64,000 bases of DNA from Bacterioplanoides sp. SCSIO 12839 (GTDB lineage Bacteria > Pseudomonadota > Gammaproteobacteria > Pseudomonadales > Oceanobacteraceae). This document shows positions 42,166 to 54,605 of the stretch, piece after piece. The translations under genes were made by a program, and so were the position numbers. The stretch lies in NCBI RefSeq assembly GCF_024397975.1, contig NZ_CP073745.1, positions 3,312,501 through 3,376,500 of the forward strand, in the 5' to 3' direction. The notes beneath the pieces were generated by a model that saw only the letters and a list, made by a program, of their open reading frames with translations, searched no databases and was not told the origin of the DNA. Numbering within the stretch: the stretch's first letter is position 1; the number at the start of each line of letters is the position of its first letter.

Positions 42166-45100
42166 TTATGGCACAGACACAGCTGTATCAATACGGGTTT
42201 GGCCGCCTTCATAATTTGCAGTGCTGGTCAGAATAAAACTGGTATCCGCGTTTTTAGTCACAGTAATCGGATAGACAAAAGCACCTGAGCGAATATCACC
42301 AACCGGGAAATCACCATCAGCTGCTGCAGCTGTTGTTCTTGTACCAACAGCAACAACAGCATCACTTGTTTCTGTTGCGGTAAAGTCAGAAGGTGAAGCA
42401 AGCAGAACAGGGGCTGTATTCGTTGCATCTTCAACTACCGCCCAAAGCTCTGGAGCACTGCCATCTGCCGTAAGTGCTGAACCCTCGTATTCAGAAAACT
42501 CTTCACCTAACTCAGGCACACCATCACCGTCGTCAGCATTACCAGAACGGTAAAGCAAACGAATTGTTGGTGGACTCAAACGAATCTCCAGAGAACCCCG
42601 GACGCTTACAGCACCTAACGTTACTGCGGTCTCCAGAGGACCTAAATCAGTTGGATCATCCAAAGTTATCGTCATGGTGTATAAAGCACCACGATTCACA
42701 GGGAAGCCATTGGGGTCATTAGTTTCATTCAAATAACCAATGCTATTAGGTACTACTCCAGAATCACCATTAACCTTGTAACCATCGGCAGAAAAAGCGG
42801 CCGTAGTGCCAGAAGCTGGAATATTCCCGTTAGAATCCTGCAACAAGACCGTCACTGTATCCAGATATGTCACACCATTAGTCAGTTCAATATGGCTATA
42901 GCCCACTTCATTATTACGAACGAAGTAGCGGATGCTCGGCGCAGAAATAGCATTAGACTGAACTAAACGCGTTGAGGCGCGAACATTCATTTGACTCGCA
43001 CAATGGCCAGCAGCTTTTGCACTAGCAGCACAAGCAACGCCTTGATAAGTCACTGGTGCATTGTTGTAGGCGTTATTATTATTAAAATCTGCAAAAAATT
43101 CGACAGGAGCACCGCTAGTTCCATTATCAATGGAGCCATTGGTATTGTCGTCCCTAAACGCTTCTGCAAATGTGTCAAATGGCTCACCAACCTCGAATAA
43201 GCCATTACCATTACTATCATTAAAGCTACCTTCACCCTGGGTATAAGCCAGGATAGTGGTCATACCAAATACCGTTGATGAATCAAATGCATTCACTTCG
43301 TTGACTCTCTGCAAAGCAGCCGCATGCCGTCCTGGACGATCACCACTACTACTCCAGTTCACAGTGCACTCACCTGCCTGTATTGAGCAGCTAGAGCCAA
43401 TAGAACCGCTTTCAGCCGTGAAATTAATCACCGTTCCATCAGGAACCCGGTTGTTAAATTGATCAGCAGCAAAAACAGTAACTGTCACATCCGCTCCATT
43501 AATATCACCAGCACCTGGATTCAAGATATTTACTGAGACGTCAAAACTATCCTGATCAGGATAACCCGTAGTAATGGAGATAGGTAAGGAGTTGGTCTCA
43601 AGCTCCACTCCGGTGGACGTTGTTGTTGTTGCTTTGACGCTAACAATCGCATGCTCGGTCCCTGTATTAACGATAGCTTCAGCCTTACCTTCCGAGTCTG
43701 TGATATCGGAGTTACTCGTTAAGTTAAGACCACCGACTGTCGCACTAAGCTCAAAATCAACGGATTGATTAGAAATCGGATTACCATTACGGTCAGTGAC
43801 AATAAAGCTAACAACAGACTGACCTGGAAGCGCGGGATTACCAACCCCTCTCATGGATAGCAGCTGTTCAGAAATTTCGTTGAAATTAATTGCACCAACT
43901 TCTGCTGAGTTAACAGTAACGCTGCCCGATGCAGTTGCTAATGCTCTTGAGCGATCAATCTCCCCACCAGATACATCGTATAAAGTTACGGTAATCTGGT
44001 CACTGCCTTCGCAACCATCCGCAGTATAGGCAAATCGAGCTTCACCTTGAGAAATAATTTTTTCTTCTTCAGGAAACGTCACTAATGGTGGTAATTCCTG
44101 AAAACAGGTACTGGAAATAACCAAACCGTAAGCTTTATTCGAAACCAGCGCATCTGAATTATTACCGTCAACAACGGAAACCTCGACTACTGCTGTACCA
44201 CCGGCAGATAAAGTCGACGGAGATACAAGCAAGCTGCCTTGGTTAAAACCCGGAGATCCAGAGCCGTTACCAATTTTGGGGGCAACACCCAATTCAACAG
44301 CAATGTTTTTATTTGAGCTAGCAAGAGTGACTGAAGGGTTTGACCGTTCATACAAACGTAATCCGATAACGTTATCATTATTCAGACAATCTGCATTGGT
44401 AATATCACTGCTATAGCGAGTTCGGATTTCATCTTCAAGCGACTGCTTCTCCAAAGTGAAGGAACCCGCACTACAATCAGAACTCCACTCAACCTCATAA
44501 TCACTGCTATCCAATGCAGCATTATTGTCTAATGGGTTTACGGCGGTAGCAGTCAACTCGACAGATTCTGAACCTGATATTGTATTCAAACCTCCAATCT
44601 GGCCATCAACAAAATCAGCTCCACTACCGTTACCCAATTTAGGTAATGCGGTATTAATAACTAACGTTGCTGTTGCCAGGGCATTATCTACGACCGATGT
44701 ATCTGCCCCTCCCTGAAATAAGCGAGCGGTAATTGTGTCACCGTTTGCACAATTAATGTTTTGATAGGTTGTCGTTAAAGTACCTGTCGAAGAAGTCGCA
44801 TTGGCGATACTAAATGATGCTTGATTTGATGAGCTGCATTGTGAAGTGAAGGTATACTGATAAATAGAACTCAAAGCAGCATTGGCTTGGTTGCTATCAA
44901 CACCGTTAACAGTAATTTCTAGGCTACTGCCAGCAACAACCGAAAAGGATCCCGCGCTAATAGCACCGGATACAAACTGAGCTCCGATACCGCTGCCTAA
45001 GTCAGGATCAACAGTTGCTGGACTCGAACCGTCGCCATTATCTGATCCGCCATCACTACCAGCGCCATTCCCTGAACTACCGACAACATCATCGCCGCCA

Positions 45101-45168
45101 CCACCACCACCGCAAGCAGCTAAGAACAACGTTAATAACGGAATGGCTATCGCCGTGGGCTTAAACAT
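42166..45168 (-). CDS. Large Ig-like (bacterial Ig/invasin-type) lipoprotein
   Basis: About 1000 residues from the ATG at 45168, supported by GGAG 9 bases upstream; the first ATG at 45183 has none. Lipobox FLAAC is followed by a Gly/Asp linker (GGGGGGDD...GSDGGSDNGDG). The rest is beta-rich repeats of about 110-130 residues, each with a GSGSGADFV or GNGSGSPGF start and paired Cys. Middle repeats (VSFIVTDRNGNPISNQSVDFELS, VTVFAADQFNNRVPDGTVINF) look like Big_1 domains. A calcium-binding-like acidic insert (FNDSNGNGLFEVGEPFDTF, DDNTNGSID) lies between them. Probably cell-surface, adhesive; the anchor target is not readable. Confidence 0.8.
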   Translation of the reverse strand: MFKPTAIAIPLLTLFLAACGGGGGGDDVVGSSGNGAGSDGGSDNGDGSSPATVDPDLGSGIGAQFVSGAISAGSFSVVAGSSLEITVNGVDSNQANAALSSIYQYTFTSQCSSSNQASFSIANATSSTGTLTTTYQNINCANGDTITARLFQGGADTSVVDNALATATLVINTALPKLGNGSGADFVDGQIGGLNTISGSESVELTATAVNPLDNNAALDSSDYEVEWSSDCSAGSFTLEKQSLEDEIRTRYSSDITNADCLNNDNVIGLRLYERSNPSVTLASSNKNIAVELGVAPKIGNGSGSPGFNQGSLLVSPSTLSAGGTAVVEVSVVDGNNSDALVSNKAYGLVISSTCFQELPPLVTFPEEEKIISQGEARFAYTADGCEGSDQITVTLYDVSGGEIDRSRALATASGSVTVNSAEVGAINFNEISEQLLSMRGVGNPALPGQSVVSFIVTDRNGNPISNQSVDFELSATVGGLNLTSNSDITDSEGKAEAIVNTGTEHAIVSVKATTTTSTGVELETNSLPISITTGYPDQDSFDVSVNILNPGAGDINGADVTVTVFAADQFNNRVPDGTVINFTAESGSIGSSCSIQAGECTVNWSSSGDRPGRHAAALQRVNEVNAFDSSTVFGMTTILAYTQGEGSFNDSNGNGLFEVGEPFDTFAEAFRDDNTNGSIDNGTSGAPVEFFADFNNNNAYNNAPVTYQGVACAASAKAAGHCASQMNVRASTRLVQSNAISAPSIRYFVRNNEVGYSHIELTNGVTYLDTVTVLLQDSNGNIPASGTTAAFSADGYKVNGDSGVVPNSIGYLNETNDPNGFPVNRGALYTMTITLDDPTDLGPLETAVTLGAVSVRGSLEIRLSPPTIRLLYRSGNADDGDGVPELGEEFSEYEGSALTADGSAPELWAVVEDATNTAPVLLASPSDFTATETSDAVVAVGTRTTAAAADGDFPVGDIRSGAFVYPITVTKNADTSFILTSTANYEGGQTRIDTAVSVP

Positions 45169-45272
45169 ACGCAATCGCTCCATCTGAGGTTTATCCCGAC
45201 CAGTATCTTGTAACTTGCTAGCATAGCACTGACCAGCAACCTGTTAATACTATTTAGTTCACAAGCTTGAAC

Positions 45273-45311
45273 AAAAAAAGCGCGTAAGTGCCTGAACACC
45301 GACGCGCTTTT
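45273..45311 (-). terminator. Rho-independent terminator after gltD
   Basis: AGCGCGT and ACGCGCT pair around a 16-base loop and are followed by a run of seven T on the minus strand. It ends the gltBD unit 45 bases after the gltD stop and before the Ig-like gene. Confidence 0.85.
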
Positions 45312-45355
45312 CTACTCAGCAAAGCTTAAGGATAACTCCTCAGGCCTCTCGCTAT

Positions 45356-46825
<1,470 letters not shown>

Positions 46826-46837
46826 TTATGTGTCCGC

Positions 46838-49800
46838 TTATTCAGGACGAGCACGGGTGTTGTTCAGCAATTGTTGTAAGTCAGCGGCTTTTGGCTTAAC
46901 CAGCCAGAACTTACCGATAAAGCCATCGAAGTCATCAAGAATTTCCTGACCCCAGGCGCTGCCGGTTTCTGCAACAAACTCACGAATCACGCCACGTAAA
47001 TGGTTGCGGTGCGCTTCAGTTTCTTCGTTAGCGATGCGATGAATGTCCACCAGCTCGTGGTTGTACTTATCGACAAAGCTGTTATCGCGATCGTAAACGT
47101 AAGCAAAACCACCGGTCATACCTGCGCCGAAGTTGTAGCCGGTTTCACCCAGCACACACACCAAACCACCAGTCATGTATTCACAACAGTGGTCACCGGC
47201 GCCTTCAACAACCGCATGAGCACCCGAGTTACGCACGCCAAAACGTTCACCCGCACGGCCAGCTGCCAGCAGCTTACCGCCGGTTGCGCCGTATAAGCAG
47301 GTATTACCTACAATAGATGTGTCATTAGTACGGAACTCAGACCCTTTTGGTGGGTGAATCACCAGCTTGCCGCCAGTCATGCCTTTACCAACGTAATCGT
47401 TGGCATCGCCTTCCAGCACCATTTCCAGGCCACCGGCATTCCAAACACCAAACGACTGACCAGCAATACCGGTCAGGTTCAGGCGAACTGGCTTATCCGC
47501 CATGCCCTGGTTGCCGTGACGCTTAGCGATCTCACCCGACAGGCGAGCACCCACAGAACGATCACAGTTAGTGATGTGGAAGCTGAATTCACCGCCCGCT
47601 TTGGTTTCGATTGCGGATAGTGTTTCTTCGACCATGCGCTCAGCCAGCAGGCCTTCATCGTATGGACGGTTGCGGTCTACCTGGCAGGTATGCGGCTTAT
47701 CCGCTGGAATCAGGTCATTGCTCAGAATTGGCGTCAGATCCAGATTGCGCTGTTTCTGAGTGCTGCCTTCCAGTACTTCCAGTAAGTCAGTACGACCCAC
47801 CAGTTCTTCCAGTGAGCGAACACCAATAGAGGCCATCCAACCGCGGATTTCTTCGGCTACAAAGCGGAAGTAGTTTTTCACCATATCAGCGGTGCCAATA
47901 TAGTGCTTGTCGCGCAGATTATCGTTCTGAGTCGCAACACCGGTCGCACAGTTGTTCAGGTGACAGATACGCAGGTATTTACAACCTACCGCAACCATCG
48001 GCAAGGTACCAAAACCGAAAGACTCTGCACCCAGAATCGCAGCCTTCACAACGTCCAGACCAGACTTCAGACCACCGTCAGTTTGCACACGCACGTTACC
48101 ACGCAGATCATTACCACGCAGGGCCTGATGCGCTTCAGACAAGCCAAGCTCCCAAGGAGAACCCGCATATTTAATCGAGGTCAGTGGAGAAGCTGCAGTA
48201 CCACCGTCATAACCAGAAATGGTAATCAGATCAGCGTAGGCTTTAGCTACACCCGCGGCGATGGTACCAACACCCGGCTCAGATACCAGTTTCACCGATA
48301 CCAATGCTTGTGGATTTACCTGCTTCAAATCGTAAATCAGCTGAGCCAAATCTTCGATTGAATAAATATCGTGATGCGGTGGCGGTGAAATCAGAGTCAC
48401 ACCCGGCACCGAATAACGCAGCGTAGCGATCAGGTCGTTAACCTTACCACCTGGCAGCTGACCACCTTCACCCGGCTTAGCGCCCTGCGCCACTTTAATC
48501 TGCAGCACTTCAGCGCTGGATAGATAGTGCGGAGTCACACCAAAACGGCCAGAGGCGATTTGTTTGATCTTAGAGTTACGAGCCGTGCCATAACGCAGCG
48601 GATCTTCACCACCTTCACCGGAGTTAGAGCGACCACCCAGTTCGTTCATCGCTTCAGCTAATGCTTCGTGAGCTTCTGGAGACAGAGCACCCAGTGACAT
48701 AGCAGCGGTATCGAAACGTGGGAAAATTTTCTCAGCAGGCTCTACCTCAGAGATATCAATGCCAGCCACATCTTTACGCAGAGACAGCAAGTCACGGATA
48801 GTCGCTGTTGGACGCTCGTTAACCAGTTCAGCAAAACGGTCGTAGGCTGCCTGACTATTGGTTTGTACCGCTTCCTGAATGTTCTTGATCACATCCGGGT
48901 TGTACGCGTGATATTCACCACCGTGTACGTATTTCAGCAGACCGCCTTGCTCCAGCTTCTTACGCTTTTTCCAGGCAACACTTTTGATAATGCCCAGATC
49001 ATCTTCAAAGTCGCTGAACTCAGCACCTTCAATACGGCTGGTCACACCGCAGAAACACAGATCAACAATTTCTTTGCTCAAGCCCACCGCTTCAAACAGC
49101 TGAGAGCCACGGTAAGAAGCAATGGTGGAGATACCCATCTTAGACAGGATCTTCAGCAAGCCTTTACGGATCGCTTTACGGAAGTTCTGATGCGACTTCA
49201 GCGGATCGCCCAACAGTTCGTTGGTGCGATGTAAATCGGTTAATACATCGTACGCCAACCACGGATATACCGCGGTAGCGCCGAAGCCCAACAGTACCGC
49301 AAACTGGTGTGCGTCACGTGCAGCACCGGTTTCAACCACGATATTACCGTTAGTACGTAAACCGGTTTGTGCCAGACGGTGATGAACCGCACCGGTCGCC
49401 ATCGGCGCCGGGATCAGCATTTGATTTTCATTGACCTCGCGGTCAGACAAAATCAGTACCACGTTACCATCACGCACCGCTTGCTCAGCTTTATCGGCCA
49501 GATCCACAATTGCCTGCTTAAGGCCAACCGCCGGATCAAACGCCATACTCAGCTTGATGTTCTTAAATGCATCGCTGTTATTGCTGGTTAAACCAACAAA
49601 CTTCAGCGGAGACAGTACTGGCGAGGTCAGAATGATACGATTCGCGTGATCAGCACTTTCTTCAAAAACGTTTTTCTCACCACCAATACAGGTTTCCAGC
49701 GACATCACGATAGACTCACGCAGTGGGTCAATCGGTGGGTTGGTCACCTGGGCAAATTGTTGACGGAAGTAATCCGCAACATGGCGCACACGCTGGGATA

Positions 49801-51286
49801 AAACCGCCATCGGCGTGTCATCACCCATAGAGCCTGTTGCTTCCTGACCACCTTCAGCCATAGGACGCAGAACCTGATCACGCTCTTCATTAGTAATCAG
49901 ATGCAATTTCTGGTGAGTGTTCAGCTCATCGCCGGTCATATCGTCCAGGCCAGCATGCTTCAGATACAGCGAGCTTTCCAGACGCACAGCATTTTCTTTC
50001 AGCCATTTTTTATAAGGCTGAGCTTGCTTCAGAGCGTTATCAATATCTTCAGTGTGCAGCAGCTTGCCTTCCTGAGTATCGATCGCCAGCATTTGACCTG
50101 GGCCAACACGTCCTTTAGCCACAACGTCTTCTGGCTTGTAATCATAAGTACCAATCTCAGAAGCAACGGTAATGAAGTTATTCTTGGTGATTACCCAACG
50201 CGAAGGACGCAAGCCGTTACGGTCAAGGCCACAGACAGCATAACGACCATCCGTGATGACCAGGCCAGCCGGACCATCCCACGGCTCCATATGCATGGAG
50301 TTGTACTCGTAAAAAGCGCGCAGATCGGCATCCATGGTTTCGACATTCTGCCAGGCTGGCGGAATCATCATACGAACAGCACGGAACAGGTTCATACCAC
50401 CAGTCGCCAGCAGTTCCAGCATGTTATCCATGGAAGAGGAGTCAGAACCGGTCGTGTTAACGATTGGTGTCAGGTCTTGCAGATTCGGTAATAACTCAGT
50501 ATTGAACTGACTGGCACGGGCGTTCGCCCAGTTACGGTTACCTTGAATCGTGTTAATTTCACCGTTGTGCGCCAACATACGGAATGGTTGAGCTAACGGC
50601 CAGCGCGGCATGGTGTTGGTAGAGAAACGCTGGTGGAATACACAAATTGCCGTTTCCAGGCGCTCGTCACCCAGATCCAGATAGAAATTCGGCAGGTCAA
50701 CCGGCATCATCAGACCTTTATACGACAGCACTTTTTCAGACAGGCTGGCAATATAGAAGTCGGCATATTCCGCTAATGCTTTTTCAGCAAAACGACGGGC
50801 GTAGAACAACTTAACCGCAAGCTCTTGTTCACTTAATGCTTCTGCTGGGGCAATAAAAATCTGCTCAAACCGAGGCAAACAATCAATCGCCATTGGGCCC
50901 AGACAATCATTGCTGGTTGGCACCGTGCGCCAACCCAGAACGGTCAGCCCCTGATCTTTAATGGCTTGTTCAACAGCGGCTTTTTGTTTCTCAAAAATGG
51001 CCTGGTCCAGGTCCATAAACAGCATACCAACCGCATATCGGGTTGGCAGTGTAATACCAGCTTCCTGGGTTACCGAACGCAGGAATGAATCCGGTTTTTG
51101 CAGCAACAAACCACAACCATCACCGGTTTTACCATCCGCAGCGATGCCGCCACGGTGTGTCATGCACGTTAAGGATTCGATCGCTGTCGTCAGCAGCTCG
51201 TGGCTTGGTTGGCCTTCTAAATGTGCCAACAATCCAAAACCACAGTTGTCCTTAAAGTCGCCTGGGGTGTACAGACCAGTTCTCAT
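46838..51286 (-). CDS. gltB: Glutamate synthase (NADPH) large subunit
   Basis: 1482 residues, close to the usual 1480-1520. The N-terminal class II glutamine amidotransferase domain has its nucleophile at DNCGFG (Cys 15 before removal of the leader; cleaved in the family). The central/FMN synthase domain has [34 protein letters not shown] and the 3Fe-4S motif [12 protein letters not shown]; the C-terminal GxGxG beta-helix follows. It converts 2-oxoglutarate and glutamine to two glutamates with GltD. Divergence from damX is not the case: damX is also minus, 163 bases upstream. Confidence 0.97.
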   Translation of the reverse strand: MRTGLYTPGDFKDNCGFGLLAHLEGQPSHELLTTAIESLTCMTHRGGIAADGKTGDGCGLLLQKPDSFLRSVTQEAGITLPTRYAVGMLFMDLDQAIFEKQKAAVEQAIKDQGLTVLGWRTVPTSNDCLGPMAIDCLPRFEQIFIAPAEALSEQELAVKLFYARRFAEKALAEYADFYIASLSEKVLSYKGLMMPVDLPNFYLDLGDERLETAICVFHQRFSTNTMPRWPLAQPFRMLAHNGEINTIQGNRNWANARASQFNTELLPNLQDLTPIVNTTGSDSSSMDNMLELLATGGMNLFRAVRMMIPPAWQNVETMDADLRAFYEYNSMHMEPWDGPAGLVITDGRYAVCGLDRNGLRPSRWVITKNNFITVASEIGTYDYKPEDVVAKGRVGPGQMLAIDTQEGKLLHTEDIDNALKQAQPYKKWLKENAVRLESSLYLKHAGLDDMTGDELNTHQKLHLITNEERDQVLRPMAEGGQEATGSMGDDTPMAVLSQRVRHVADYFRQQFAQVTNPPIDPLRESIVMSLETCIGGEKNVFEESADHANRIILTSPVLSPLKFVGLTSNNSDAFKNIKLSMAFDPAVGLKQAIVDLADKAEQAVRDGNVVLILSDREVNENQMLIPAPMATGAVHHRLAQTGLRTNGNIVVETGAARDAHQFAVLLGFGATAVYPWLAYDVLTDLHRTNELLGDPLKSHQNFRKAIRKGLLKILSKMGISTIASYRGSQLFEAVGLSKEIVDLCFCGVTSRIEGAEFSDFEDDLGIIKSVAWKKRKKLEQGGLLKYVHGGEYHAYNPDVIKNIQEAVQTNSQAAYDRFAELVNERPTATIRDLLSLRKDVAGIDISEVEPAEKIFPRFDTAAMSLGALSPEAHEALAEAMNELGGRSNSGEGGEDPLRYGTARNSKIKQIASGRFGVTPHYLSSAEVLQIKVAQGAKPGEGGQLPGGKVNDLIATLRYSVPGVTLISPPPHHDIYSIEDLAQLIYDLKQVNPQALVSVKLVSEPGVGTIAAGVAKAYADLITISGYDGGTAASPLTSIKYAGSPWELGLSEAHQALRGNDLRGNVRVQTDGGLKSGLDVVKAAILGAESFGFGTLPMVAVGCKYLRICHLNNCATGVATQNDNLRDKHYIGTADMVKNYFRFVAEEIRGWMASIGVRSLEELVGRTDLLEVLEGSTQKQRNLDLTPILSNDLIPADKPHTCQVDRNRPYDEGLLAERMVEETLSAIETKAGGEFSFHITNCDRSVGARLSGEIAKRHGNQGMADKPVRLNLTGIAGQSFGVWNAGGLEMVLEGDANDYVGKGMTGGKLVIHPPKGSEFRTNDTSIVGNTCLYGATGGKLLAAGRAGERFGVRNSGAHAVVEGAGDHCCEYMTGGLVCVLGETGYNFGAGMTGGFAYVYDRDNSFVDKYNHELVDIHRIANEETEAHRNHLRGVIREFVAETGSAWGQEILDDFDGFIGKFWLVKPKAADLQQLLNNTRARPE

Positions 51287-51449
51287 AGAACAGCTCTCAT
51301 CAGTAAAAAAAACGATTTAAATCAAGGGCTTACACAGCCTAAGCGCTCAAAAAATGAGCAGCATCGAGACAAAAGGACGCTCATTCTACACATCAGAGCG
51401 CCTCGCCACAAATTTGGGTGGGAATTGACTAAGTTTCGATCAGGTAAAA

Positions 51450-52949
51450 TTACTGACGATCACTAAGTATTTTTTTGACCATTTGGACATCTTTTATCCA
51501 CGGAGCCTGGTCACGCAGAGACTTAGGCATGGATTTCACAGCGCGCGTCGCTTCAGCCCTGCCAGAGTATACCCCGGCAACAACAACATGCCATGGCTTA
51601 CCCTTATAGCTGCTACGGTAAGTATACAGCTGATTACTCAGCCTCGACTGCCATTGCGAAACAAAATCTTTGGCACCGGCTTCACTATGAAATCCGGATA
51701 ACTGAATCACATAGCCGTCAGCATTCATAAGAATTTGCTCATCAGACGAATAAACAACCGCCTTGCTTGCTGCTGGCACCTCAGATACAAGGGATTTAGT
51801 TTCTGCTGGTTGCTCAACGACTGGCTTAGCTGCTTCAGCGGCACTTGGCGGCACCTCAGCCTCTGCTTGATAATTAAAATCTGTATCACCAGCAACATTG
51901 GCATTGGAGCTTAGAACTTGTGTCTCAGGTACTTCATGAATTACCGCGACCTGCGGCGCTGCCAGCTCCGTTTTTTCGTTATCGGCAAATATCGGTTCAT
52001 CCAACCCGGTAAGTTCTTCCGGTTGTGTTGTGGCATCCGCCCATTTATCCGCTAAACCACTCGAAGCTGGCAGCTGTGCAGAATCTAGTTGTTCAGGGGC
52101 AAGTAGAGCAGAATCATCCGAACCTTCGGGAGACTGATAGAGAAAAGACATCCCCAAAACCGAAGCAACTACAGCCACAGCTACGATATGCAGAACTGGG
52201 AATTTACTTTTCACAGAAGTATCAGACTGCTCTCCGGACAACAACTGGTCTTCAAGTGCTTTCAGGAACATCCCCGGCAGGCCACCAGAGCGAGAATAGG
52301 CAAATTGCAATTGTGAATCTTTCAGAGCCCCCTGATCAAAGGTCTGCTCTGCCAGAGAGATAGCAGAATCGTAATCCAATGGCTCTAATTGCAAAATGTG
52401 CACTGGTGCCTGAGTCGGACTTTCTCGCAAACCCGTCTCGTAGCCAGATGCCCCAAACAAAGCAAATGACAATGCTTGCGGAGCTAATAAAGCCAGGTGT
52501 GCAATTTCGTTGAGAGTATCGACTTCCAGCTGCTCAGCCTGATCGATGATAACCAGCAAAGAATAACCTTCCTGCTGGCGCGCAGCAGCTGCAGTTAAAA
52601 CAGCATCTTTTGCTTCAACCAGGTTTTCTGATAACTGTGGCAAATCCCAGCTCATTGCAATTTGTTGCAATACAACTAATGAAGTCGTAGTCAGATCCGC
52701 TTGTAAAAACAGCGTATCCTCTGGCGTCTCCCGATGAGCAGACAACGCATTTGCTAGTGTCGTTTTACCAACACCCGTTAAACCAGTAACTGCGATCAAC
52801 AGTTCGCTGTAAGAAGCAAGGTGAGATAAAAGCTCGAGATTTTTCTGCTGTTGCGGCAGAAGTTTAAGCATAGGTTGCGAGAATACTTCCGAAGAAAGAA
52901 GCTGTTCATGGCCCTTCTCGGACTCCAGCACATTTAGTTCAGTATCCAT
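51450..52949 (-). CDS. damX: DamX-like SPOR-domain cell-division protein with AAA ATPase domain
   Basis: 499 residues. Cytoplasmic ExeA-type AAA domain with Walker A TGLTGVGKTTL (about residue 57) and Walker B LLVIIDQAEQL; one transmembrane helix (LHIVAVAVVASVLGMSFLY); a long acidic Pro/Ala-rich periplasmic linker; and a C-terminal SPOR domain (VIQLSGFHSEAGAKDFVSQW... HVVVAGVYSGRAEATRAVKS) that binds denuded peptidoglycan at the septum. Position after aroB and before gltB matches the Pseudomonas locus. Name by synteny and architecture. Confidence 0.9.
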   Translation of the reverse strand: MDTELNVLESEKGHEQLLSSEVFSQPMLKLLPQQQKNLELLSHLASYSELLIAVTGLTGVGKTTLANALSAHRETPEDTLFLQADLTTTSLVVLQQIAMSWDLPQLSENLVEAKDAVLTAAAARQQEGYSLLVIIDQAEQLEVDTLNEIAHLALLAPQALSFALFGASGYETGLRESPTQAPVHILQLEPLDYDSAISLAEQTFDQGALKDSQLQFAYSRSGGLPGMFLKALEDQLLSGEQSDTSVKSKFPVLHIVAVAVVASVLGMSFLYQSPEGSDDSALLAPEQLDSAQLPASSGLADKWADATTQPEELTGLDEPIFADNEKTELAAPQVAVIHEVPETQVLSSNANVAGDTDFNYQAEAEVPPSAAEAAKPVVEQPAETKSLVSEVPAASKAVVYSSDEQILMNADGYVIQLSGFHSEAGAKDFVSQWQSRLSNQLYTYRSSYKGKPWHVVVAGVYSGRAEATRAVKSMPKSLRDQAPWIKDVQMVKKILSDRQ

Positions 52950-52984
52950 AATTCCCCCAACACACAGCTCACCATTGATGTGTA

Positions 52985-54076
52985 CTATAACTGACCAAGC
53001 ATTTCTCCAGCACTCAGTGTTTGATTCAGCAAGTCAGAAGGCACATCAGAAGTAATATAAGCTTCTCCAATCGTCTTCAACAGTACCAGACGAATACGAC
53101 CATCCAAAACCTTCTTATCGACTTGCATACGCGAGGTATAGTCAATGATTGACATATCCACAGGACCAACAACCGGCAACTTCGCTTCAATTAACAACTG
53201 TCGTAATTCCGATACTTCCTGCGTGCTGATATCCCCCATGCGACAACCAAGATCAGCCGCCATCAACATACCGGCTCCAACCGCCTCTCCATGCAGCCAG
53301 TTACCATAGCCCTGGTGCGCCTCAATCGCATGGCCAAACGTATGGCCCAGATTCAGAATCGCACGAATTCCTGACTCTGTTTCATCCTGCGCCACAACAT
53401 CGGCTTTATCCTGACAAGAGCGCTCAATAGCATAGGCCAGTGCTTTTGAATCACACTGCATTAACAAGGAAGTATTTTCCTGCAACCAACCATAGAAAGA
53501 AGAATCACAGATAAGACCATACTTAATGACTTCCGCCACACCAGCAGACAGTTCACGCTCTGGCAGAGTGGTTAACGTCCTGGTATCGGCAATCACACAC
53601 TGCGGCTGATGAAACGCGCCGATCATGTTTTTACCCAGTGGGTGATTAACCCCTGTTTTACCGCCAACGGAAGAGTCCACCTGAGATAACAGTGTCGTTG
53701 GCACCTGAATAAAGTTAACACCGCGTTGATAAGAAGCCGCTGCAAATCCAGTCATATCACCAACAACACCTCCGCCCAATGCAATCAGAGTTGTTGTTCT
53801 GTTATGTTGCTTTTCCAACAAGGTATCAAAGATCTGATTCAGGGTTTCAAGGTTTTTATATTGCTCACCATCCGGCAATACAACCACATCAACCTGAAAG
53901 TCTGTTAATGCTGACTTTACTTGTTCAAGATACAAAGGTGCGACCGTTGTATTAGTTACAATAAGAGCCTGTTTACCTTTGATATAAGGTGTGTACAAAG
54001 ACGAATCAGAGAGCAGGCCAGAGCCAATAAAAATAGGGTAACTGCGATCACCCAAATCAACGGTTAAGGTATTCAT
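52985..54076 (-). CDS. aroB: 3-dehydroquinate synthase
   Basis: About 363 residues from the ATG at 54076 (AAAGAA before it); the TTG at 54091 is an extension. Converts DAHP to 3-dehydroquinate with NAD and a divalent metal. NAD-site [13 protein letters not shown] and [19 protein letters not shown], substrate-site [23 protein letters not shown] and [11 protein letters not shown], and zinc His residues in [11 protein letters not shown] and [11 protein letters not shown] are all present. Shikimate pathway, 15 bases after aroK. Confidence 0.97.
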   Translation of the reverse strand: MNTLTVDLGDRSYPIFIGSGLLSDSSLYTPYIKGKQALIVTNTTVAPLYLEQVKSALTDFQVDVVVLPDGEQYKNLETLNQIFDTLLEKQHNRTTTLIALGGGVVGDMTGFAAASYQRGVNFIQVPTTLLSQVDSSVGGKTGVNHPLGKNMIGAFHQPQCVIADTRTLTTLPERELSAGVAEVIKYGLICDSSFYGWLQENTSLLMQCDSKALAYAIERSCQDKADVVAQDETESGIRAILNLGHTFGHAIEAHQGYGNWLHGEAVGAGMLMAADLGCRMGDISTQEVSELRQLLIEAKLPVVGPVDMSIIDYTSRMQVDKKVLDGRIRLVLLKTIGEAYITSDVPSDLLNQTLSAGEMLGQL

Positions 54077-54091
54077 TTCTTTAACTTTCAA

Positions 54092-54601
54092 TTAACTCAG
54101 GCGTTTTTTTAACTCATTAACAACCCACTTAGGGTTGCGCTGATCAGTCTCAATGACAATATCAGCAATACTTCGATACAAGGGATCCCTGACAGCAAAT
54201 AAATCACGCAATACTTGCTCTGGATTCTCCTGTTGCAATAAAGGGCGATTGCGGTCTTTAGCAGTGCGGGCTAGCTGCTGATCAACAGAGGTGCACAAAT
54301 ATACAACGGTACCGCGAGCAGCTAAATGTTTACGATTTTGCTCTCGCATAACTGCGCCACCACCCGTCGCAAGCACAACACTATCGAGCTGCGTAAGCTC
54401 GTCAATAGCGTGTTCTTCGCGCTCGCGAAAGCCAGCCTCGCCTTCCATATCAAAAATCCAGGGAATATTAGCGCCACAACGCTCTTCAATTACCTTGTCT
54501 GAATCATGAAAGTCGCACTGAAGCTCAGCCGAGAGTAATCGGCCAATGGTGCTTTTACCAGCACCCATCGGCCCAACAAGAAAAACAGAATGAAACTTCA
54601 T
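54092..54601 (-). CDS. aroK: Shikimate kinase I
   Basis: 169 residues. Walker [10 protein letters not shown] at residues 10-18, shikimate-binding [33 protein letters not shown] (Asp and Arg contacts), then the GGGAV motif and the LID region RNRPLLQQ. Phosphorylates shikimate at O3. It follows pilQ by 4 bases in the pil-aro operon. Confidence 0.97.
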   Translation of the reverse strand: MKFHSVFLVGPMGAGKSTIGRLLSAELQCDFHDSDKVIEERCGANIPWIFDMEGEAGFREREEHAIDELTQLDSVVLATGGGAVMREQNRKHLAARGTVVYLCTSVDQQLARTAKDRNRPLLQQENPEQVLRDLFAVRDPLYRSIADIVIETDQRNPKWVVNELKKRLS

Positions 54602-54605
54602 AGAG

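Noticed and set aside
51287-51449. Possible riboswitch or attenuator before gltB
   Set aside because: A short GCTCA/TGAGC hairpin is present, but nothing matches a known glutamine or amino-acid riboswitch core, so I do not call it.
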